Shown: positions 59,030 through 64,000 of the stretch, piece after piece | Numbering within the stretch: position 1 is the first letter of the stretch | How the letters are laid out: each line of letters begins with the position of its first letter | DNA from: JBDZVM01 sp040255675 | GTDB lineage: Bacteria; Actinomycetota; Actinomycetes; Acidothermales; Acidothermaceae | Length of the DNA stretch: 64,000 bases | Assembly: GCA_040255675.1 (NCBI GenBank) | Contig: JBDZVM010000006.1 | Location: 62,001-126,000, forward strand | Reading direction: 5' to 3' | The notes under the pieces: generated by a model | What the model was told of the DNA's origin: nothing | Databases searched by the model: none | What the model saw: the letters and a program-made list of their open reading frames with translations, nothing else | Translations under genes and position numbers: made by a program

Positions 59030-61357
59030 CTACGCGCCGGTCGTCGTCAACGTCACCCCGGGAACGAGGAGCGCGGCGGTCGCGCCGCGCAACACTTCCT
59101 CGACCTTGCGCGCGCCCGCGCCGTGCTCGCGGCCGCTCAACGCGTCGACCCAGGTGCCTTTCGGCAAGACGATTTTCGTGTCGCGCCAGCCTCCGGTACG
59201 ACGCAGCCGGGCGGTAAATCGCGCGGCGAGCGTCACGAGCGAGCCAGACCGTGCGAATGCCACCAGATGTTCGGCGGCTGGGCCTTGGGCCAGCAGCGGC
59301 TCGTAGCTGGCAAACCATTCGGGGTGCTCGCGTCGCAATCGCAGCACGGTGGCGGTGATGCGTAGTTTGTCGTCGAGCAACGACAGCAAGGCCTCGCGCC
59401 GCACGCCGAAGTCGACCGGCCCGCGATTGTCGGGGTCGACGAGGTTGAATGTCGCGAGTTCGCAGCCCTGGTAGATATCCGGAATACCGGGCATCGTCAG
59501 CTGAATCAACTTCTGCGTCAACGAATTCGCGGCGGCGGCGGGTTCGATCGTGGCGACGAACATGCCAACATCCGCCATGACGCCGTCGTCGTCGAACACC
59601 GCGTCGACAAAGCGGCGCACGGCGGCCTCGTATCGTTCGTCGGGCCGATGCCACGACGTCGCGAGCTTGGCCTCGCGGGTCGCTTTTTCCATGTATCGGA
59701 CGGCGCGGGGCGCGTCAAGCGGCCACGCGCCGACGATTGTCTGCCAGAAGAAATATCCGGTGCGAGCGTCTGGGCAACCCAACTTTTCGCCGAGCGAAAG
59801 CCATCGGGTGACGGCGTGCTCCCATTCGTCGGCCACTTCAGACAGGACGGCGATGCGGGCCCGCACGTCTTCGCCGCGCTTGGTGTCGTGCGTCGACAAC
59901 GTGGTCATCGCGGACGGCGAATGAGCCTGCAAGGCCAAGGAGAATTCGTGGAACTCAGGAATCGAGATTCCGAATTTCGCGGGGTCGCCGCCGACTTCGT
60001 TGAGCGACAGCAGCCGGGAATGCCGGTAAAACGCGGTGTCTTCGACGCCCTTGGCGTAGAGCGCGGCGGCAGTTTGCCCGAAGCGGGTCGCGAACTCGCT
60101 GCCGTCGAGAGCGTGGGCGAGCACCGCTTCGACGTGGCGGCTGTTGTGGGGGCGTCGCCTGATCGCTTCTTCGCACGCCCGCTCGAGCGATTCGACAGTG
60201 CGCGGTGAGGTGGCGAACGGCCGGTACACGTCGAGGCCGCACAAAACATCGACGATCGCCTCGCGCGCTGAAGCACGCTCGCCCGCCTCGCCGCCGGGTA
60301 GCAAACGAGCGAGCCGGTTCACTTCCGGAAGCAGCACTTGCTCGGCGACAAGTCGCTTGCCCGTCTCGGCAACCGGAGCGAATTCCGGTGCGTCGCCGGT
60401 AGCTTCGGTGTAAATCCGGTTTAGCGGCGCCTCGCCTCGAGGGTCGACGAGCAGGCTGTTCACCGCGTTTAACGCGTCGTATCCCGTGGTGCCCGCGCTC
60501 GCCCAGTCGGGCGGCAGCGGTTCCCTACGGGCCAAAATCTTTTCGACGACGGTCCACCGAGAGCCGGCGACTTGCGCGAGTCGGGCCAGGTATTCACCAG
60601 GGTTGGCCAAGCCGTCGGGGTGGTCGATCCGCAATCCATCGATGGCCCCCTTGCCGACCAACTCGACAATCACGGCGTGCGTGGCGTCGAATACTTCGGG
60701 GTCTTCGACCCGCACGCCGATCAGCGAGGTGATGTCGACGAAGCGCCGGTAGTTGAGCACGGACGCCGCGGCTCGCCAGTCGGCGAGCCGGTAGTGCTGC
60801 GCTTCGAGGAGTTCTTCAAGCGGCAACGACTCAGTACCCTCGGCGACGGGGAAGCGGTGGTCGAAGTAGCGCAGCACCGGTTCGCCGTCTTCGTCGGCGA
60901 CGCGCAGATTAGCCAGGTTGTGAGCGAGTGGCCCGTCGAGGAACGGCAAGACGACGCGGCCGCCGCCCGCCTGCCAGTCGATGTCGAACCAGCGCGCGAA
61001 GGGCGAGGACTGGCCTTGACGCAGCACCGACCACAACGCGGCGTTCAACGTTTCGGGGACAGGAATAGCCATGTGGTTCGGCACGATGTCGACGACGACG
61101 CCCACGCCACGCGCCCTCAGCGCTTGCGCCATCGTGTCGAAGCCGTTTTCGCCGCCGAGTTCGGGGTTGAGTCGCGCGTGGTCGACGACGTCGTAGCCGT
61201 GGGTGGAGCCCGGTGTCGGGGCGAGGATCGGTGACAGGTACGCGTGTGTGACACCGAGGTCGGCGAGGTAGTCGGCGAGGTTCGCGACGTCAGCGAACGT
61301 CAACGCGGGGCCCATTTGGAGCCGGTACGTCGAGCGAGGGATGTCGTCAGACGGCAC
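59030..61357 (-). CDS. treY: Malto-oligosyltrehalose synthase
   Basis: 775 aa, GH13. It rearranges the reducing end of malto-oligosaccharides into a trehalose unit. Start RSTYRLQMGPALTFADV is the hallmark; YLSPILAPTPGSTHGYDVVD, VVVDIVPNHMA, DGLRIDHPDGLANP and ALSTHDTKR-type (TTLSTHDTKRGEDVRAR) follow. The GTG at 61357 overlaps the glgX 3' end by 11 nt. Family length is about 750-830 aa, so it is complete. Confidence 0.95.
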   Translation of the reverse strand: MPSDDIPRSTYRLQMGPALTFADVANLADYLADLGVTHAYLSPILAPTPGSTHGYDVVDHARLNPELGGENGFDTMAQALRARGVGVVVDIVPNHMAIPVPETLNAALWSVLRQGQSSPFARWFDIDWQAGGGRVVLPFLDGPLAHNLANLRVADEDGEPVLRYFDHRFPVAEGTESLPLEELLEAQHYRLADWRAAASVLNYRRFVDITSLIGVRVEDPEVFDATHAVIVELVGKGAIDGLRIDHPDGLANPGEYLARLAQVAGSRWTVVEKILARREPLPPDWASAGTTGYDALNAVNSLLVDPRGEAPLNRIYTEATGDAPEFAPVAETGKRLVAEQVLLPEVNRLARLLPGGEAGERASAREAIVDVLCGLDVYRPFATSPRTVESLERACEEAIRRRPHNSRHVEAVLAHALDGSEFATRFGQTAAALYAKGVEDTAFYRHSRLLSLNEVGGDPAKFGISIPEFHEFSLALQAHSPSAMTTLSTHDTKRGEDVRARIAVLSEVADEWEHAVTRWLSLGEKLGCPDARTGYFFWQTIVGAWPLDAPRAVRYMEKATREAKLATSWHRPDERYEAAVRRFVDAVFDDDGVMADVGMFVATIEPAAAANSLTQKLIQLTMPGIPDIYQGCELATFNLVDPDNRGPVDFGVRREALLSLLDDKLRITATVLRLRREHPEWFASYEPLLAQGPAAEHLVAFARSGSLVTLAARFTARLRRTGGWRDTKIVLPKGTWVDALSGREHGAGARKVEEVLRGATAALLVPGVTLTTTGA

Positions 61358-63485
61358 GTTGCAGCACCAGCGCCGATCTGGCTTCGACCTTGACGACGGT
61401 CTCGGCCTTGAGGGTCGGCCGTTCGACGTCGACCGGGCTTGTTGTGTCGACCGCGATCTCCCAGCGTTCTCCGTACTCGGCGGCGGGAAGCGTGAAGTCG
61501 ATCTCGGCGTCGGCCGCGTTGAACAGCAGCAGGAACGAATCGTCGACGACCTTTTGACCACGCGGATCGGGCGAAGGAATCGCGTCGCCGTTCAAGAACA
61601 CCGCGACCGATTTCGCGTAACCGGTGTCCCAGTCGCTTTGCGTCATTTCAGTACCGGACGGCGTGAACCACGCGATGTCGCGCAGGGCCTCGCCCGCCAC
61701 GTGCAAAGGCTTGCCGTCGAAGAAGCGGCGGCGCCGGAATACCGGATGGTCGTGACGCAACTTCGTCAGCAGTCGGGTGAATTGCAACTGGACGTCGTGC
61801 TGAGAATTCTTGTTCCAATCGATCCACGACGTTTCGTTGTCTTGGCAGTACGCGTTGTTGTTACCGCTTTGAGTGCGGCCGAACTCGTCGCCGTAGAGCA
61901 GCATCGGAACGCCTTGTGACACCAGTAAAGTGGTGAGGAAGTTGCGTTTTTGCTTTTCCCGCAGGGAAAGCACTTCGACGTCGTCGGTTGGCCCTTCGGA
62001 TCCGCAGTTCCACGATCGATTGTCGTCGGTGCCGTCGCGGTTATCCTCGCCGTTGGCTTCGTTGTGCTTGTCGTTGTAAGAGACGAGGTCTTGCAGTGTG
62101 AATCCGTCGTGAGCCGTCACGAAATTGATCGACGCCATGGGGCGGCGTCCGGTTGCTTCGTAGAGGTCGCTCGACCCGGTGAGGCGAGAAGCGAACTCGC
62201 CGAGCGTGGCCGGCTCACCCCGCCAGAAATCGCGGACCGTGTCGCGGTACTTGCCGTTCCATTCGCTCCACAGGGGAGGGAAGTTGCCGACTTGGTAGCC
62301 GCCTTCGCCGACGTCCCATGGCTCGGCGATGAGTTTCACTTGGCTCACCACCGGGTCTTGTTGCACCAAGTCGAAGAACGCCGACAACCGGTCGACGTCG
62401 TGAAGTTCGCGCGCGAGCACCGACGCGAGGTCGAAACGAAAGCCGTCGACGTGCATCTCGGTGATCCAGTAACGCAGCGAATCCATGATGAGTTGCAGTG
62501 CGTGGGGGTTGCGCGCATTGAGGCTGTTGCCGGTGCCGGTGTAATCCATATACATCGCCGGGTTGTCGTCGGTCAGCCGGTAGTAGGCGGCGTTGTCGAG
62601 GCCCCGAAACGACAGCGTGGGCCCGAGATGGTTGCCTTCGGCCGTGTGGTTGTAGACGACGTCCAAAATCACTTCGATGCCGGCTTCGTGCAAGGTGCGC
62701 ACCATCGCCTTGAACTCGCTCACCTGGTCACCGCGATCGCCGGCGGCAGAGTAACCGTTGTGTGGGGCGAGATAGCCGATCGTGTTGTAGCCCCAGTAGT
62801 TCGAAAGACCTTTTTCGTGCAGGTACATTCCGGTGACGAACTGGTGCACCGGCATCAGTTCGACGGCGGTGATGCCGAGCGAGGTGAGGTATTCGACCAT
62901 CACCGGGTGTGCGAGACCGGCGTAGGTGCCGCGTACTCGCTCGGGGATGTCAGGGTGCTTGATCGTCATGCCTTTGACGTGCGCCTCGTAAATCAACGAC
63001 GCGTGATATGGGATGTTCAGCTGATGGTCGTTGCGCCAGTCGAAATAGGGGTTGATGACCACCGACTTCATAGTGTGCGGCGCGGAATCGGCGTCGTTGC
63101 GCTCGTCGGGCGATCCGAACCGGTAGCCGAAGAGGGCCTCGTCCCAATCGACGCTGCCCTCGATCGCCTTCGCGTACGGGTCGAGCAGCAGCTTGTTCGG
63201 ATTGCACCGCTGGCCCTGCCCCGGGTTGTACGGGCCGTGCACGCGAAAGCCGTACCGCTGGCCAGGGCCGACATTCGGCAAGTAACCGTGCCAGACGAAC
63301 GCGTCGTACTCGGACAGCGTGACCCGCGTCTCGCCCGGGGTTGCGCTGCCGTCGTCGTCGAACAGGCACAACTCCACGGAGTCGGCAACCTCGGAGAACA
63401 CGGCGAAGTTGGTGCCGGCGCCGTCGAAGGTCGCGCCGAGCGGGTAGGGCGTGCCTGGCCATACTTCGATCTTCATATCGCTCAT
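61347..63485 (-). CDS. glgX: Glycogen debranching enzyme GlgX
   Basis: 712 aa, GH13 isoamylase type. It hydrolyses alpha-1,6 branches of limit dextrin, feeding TreY/TreZ. N-terminal CBM48 (PYPLGATFDGAGTNFAVFSE), barrel motifs VILDVVYNHTAEG, DGFRFDLASVLAR (nucleophile Asp), LIAEPWDVG (acid Glu) and FVTAHDGFTLQDLVSYN. The ATG at 63485 has AGGA upstream; Met4 is an alternative. First gene of the glgX-treY-glsB-treZ-reductase operon. Confidence 0.95.
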   Translation of the reverse strand: MSDMKIEVWPGTPYPLGATFDGAGTNFAVFSEVADSVELCLFDDDGSATPGETRVTLSEYDAFVWHGYLPNVGPGQRYGFRVHGPYNPGQGQRCNPNKLLLDPYAKAIEGSVDWDEALFGYRFGSPDERNDADSAPHTMKSVVINPYFDWRNDHQLNIPYHASLIYEAHVKGMTIKHPDIPERVRGTYAGLAHPVMVEYLTSLGITAVELMPVHQFVTGMYLHEKGLSNYWGYNTIGYLAPHNGYSAAGDRGDQVSEFKAMVRTLHEAGIEVILDVVYNHTAEGNHLGPTLSFRGLDNAAYYRLTDDNPAMYMDYTGTGNSLNARNPHALQLIMDSLRYWITEMHVDGFRFDLASVLARELHDVDRLSAFFDLVQQDPVVSQVKLIAEPWDVGEGGYQVGNFPPLWSEWNGKYRDTVRDFWRGEPATLGEFASRLTGSSDLYEATGRRPMASINFVTAHDGFTLQDLVSYNDKHNEANGEDNRDGTDDNRSWNCGSEGPTDDVEVLSLREKQKRNFLTTLLVSQGVPMLLYGDEFGRTQSGNNNAYCQDNETSWIDWNKNSQHDVQLQFTRLLTKLRHDHPVFRRRRFFDGKPLHVAGEALRDIAWFTPSGTEMTQSDWDTGYAKSVAVFLNGDAIPSPDPRGQKVVDDSFLLLFNAADAEIDFTLPAAEYGERWEIAVDTTSPVDVERPTLKAETVVKVEARSALVLQRAV

Positions 63486-63622
63486 TCAATCCTGTCGCGG
63501 CGAGGCGGCCGGCGATCGGTCCGAAACCTCCCCCCGAGGGCAACTCGCGAATCCCACCACAGATCCCGGAGGGATCCTGAGAGGCAACCTACCGCCGTCG
63601 CGACGCGTCTAGGAGGTCGGAC

Positions 63623-63656
63623 GCGACACGGCCCGCGACACGGCCGCGACACGGCC
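63623..63656. repeat. 11-bp direct repeats, three copies
   Basis: gcgacacggcc at 63623-63633, 63635-63645 and 63646-63656, upstream of the lipoprotein gene. Confidence 0.9.
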
Positions 63657-63740
63657 AAGGTTGCGGGATGGGGCAAATCGCCATTTCCGGCGCCTGTTTG
63701 CAGGAGACTGGATCCCGCGCTGGTGGCGGGTCAGTGCGAC

Positions 63741-63772
63741 AAGCGGCGAATGCAAGAAGCGGCGAATGCAAG
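63741..63772. repeat. 16-bp tandem duplication
   Basis: aagcggcgaatgcaag is present twice head to tail (63741-63756, 63757-63772), followed by a further aag. It ends 21 nt before the likely GTG of the lipoprotein gene. Confidence 0.92.
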
Positions 63773-63793
63773 AAGTAGAGCGGGGCTAGCAAC

Positions 63794-64000
63794 GTGCGGG
63801 TGCACTCAGGGGGCCGGATCGGCTCGATCCGACGGCACGCACGCGCGCGCGGCGTCGTGTCGTCGTTGGCGATGGTGTGCGCGGCACTGCTGGTTCTTGC
63901 CGGTTGCCAGCGTGCGACGTCGTCCGGTCAAAGCCAGAAGCCGTCGTCTTCGCACAGCACGAGCGCCGCGCCCGTCCCGGCGGCCCAAATTTCGATCGTG
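63794..64000 (+). CDS. Lipoprotein, N-terminal fragment cut by window edge
   Basis: 69 codons from a GTG, running off the right end. A basic N-terminus (HSGGRIGSIRRHARARG) precedes a hydrophobic core and lipobox VCAALLVLAGCQ (Cys about residue 38), then a Ser/Gln-rich linker. The start of a strand (AQISIV) is reached at the edge. The arrangement would suit an actinobacterial L,D-transpeptidase or solute-binding lipoprotein, but too little is visible to name it. Confidence 0.7.
   Translation, partial: MRVHSGGRIGSIRRHARARGVVSSLAMVCAALLVLAGCQRATSSGQSQKPSSSHSTSAAPVPAAQISIV

Larger units (their letters stand above)
63486..63793. other. Divergent intergenic region with two short tandem repeats
   Basis: About 310 nt between glgX and the lipoprotein gene. 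No protein-coding frame is convincing. It contains an 11-bp unit (gcgacacggcc) at 63623, 63635 and 63646, and a 16-bp unit (aagcggcgaatgcaag) twice in tandem at 63741-63772. It should hold the divergent promoters. Confidence 0.7.

Noticed and set aside
57036..59654. TreZ with a long N-terminal extension, continuing to about 59654
   Set aside because: The extension is an off-frame reading of the GlsB and treY genes; the GTG at 58775 gives the normal TreZ start and a GTGA overlap.

Overview
The window is high-GC DNA with dense gene packing, frequent GTG starts and 4-nt GTGA/ATGA stop-start overlaps. It encodes SepH, DUF4193, DUF3093, DUF3710, DUF3000, coproheme decarboxylase (HemQ) and TreY/TreZ, which together point to an actinobacterium (Actinomycetes). 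The chromosomal backbone (suhB, DUF4193, DUF3093, dut, DUF3710, OB-fold, ceoC/ceoB, APC permease, TRAM methyltransferase, dxs, RNase D, DUF3000, hemE, hemG, hemQ, msrB) follows the order I recall for Mycobacterium tuberculosis Rv2674-Rv2701c and for Streptomyces. I cannot fix the genus. No rRNA, tRNA, CRISPR array or insertion sequence was seen.

Layout. 0.2-4 kb: a PAS-GGDEF-EAL cyclic-di-GMP protein, a DUF5998 protein and a phosphodiesterase-family hydrolase. 4.1-9.1 kb (minus strand): an unusual operon of a cytosolic subtilisin, an ECF-like sigma factor, a small two-part protein and a TPR-CHAT protease. 9.6-16.9 kb: sepH, a second adenylate kinase, ferrochelatase, inositol monophosphatase, DUF4193, DUF4235, DUF3093, dut, DUF3710 and OB-fold genes. 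17-23.5 kb: a three-gene accessory module, made of a SAM methyltransferase with TPRs, a DUF4157 (eCIS core) protein with a second metzincin-like metalloprotease motif, and a divergent eCIS-type AAA+ ATPase. It sits where DUF3159 is expected in relatives. 23.5-34.6 kb: two TrkA/RCK proteins with a KimA-like permease, a TRAM RNA methyltransferase, aconitase and dxs. 34.7-44.1 kb: RNase D, an orphan-type response regulator, then an accessory block between RNase D and DUF3000. That block has a secreted subtilisin with a tryptophan-anchored pentapeptide-repeat tail, a membrane GAF sensor, a histidine kinase and two tandem LuxR-type paralogues. 44.2-51.1 kb: EamA transporter, hemE, DUF4349 lipoprotein, hemG, hemQ, acyltransferase and msrB. 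51.2-56.3 kb: stand-alone LigD-type polymerase, ROK protein, LigC-type ligase, cytosine methyltransferase and Vsr. 56.3-63.5 kb (minus strand): glgX-treY-glsB-treZ-pyrimidine reductase. The right edge cuts a lipoprotein gene.

How the genes work together. Ferrochelatase, HemE, HemG and HemQ cover the coproporphyrin-dependent heme route from uroporphyrinogen. GlgX, TreY and TreZ convert glycogen to trehalose. CeoB/CeoC probably gate potassium uptake, perhaps through the adjacent permease. The most unusual parts are the two protease-centred regulatory cassettes (4.1-9.1 kb and 36.2-43.5 kb) and the eCIS-related module (17-23.5 kb). Two habits recur. Several genes have an actinobacterial TANNNT -10 box 6-8 nt before the start codon, suggesting leaderless transcripts. 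Short perfect tandem duplications (9-18 bp) are scattered through coding and non-coding DNA.
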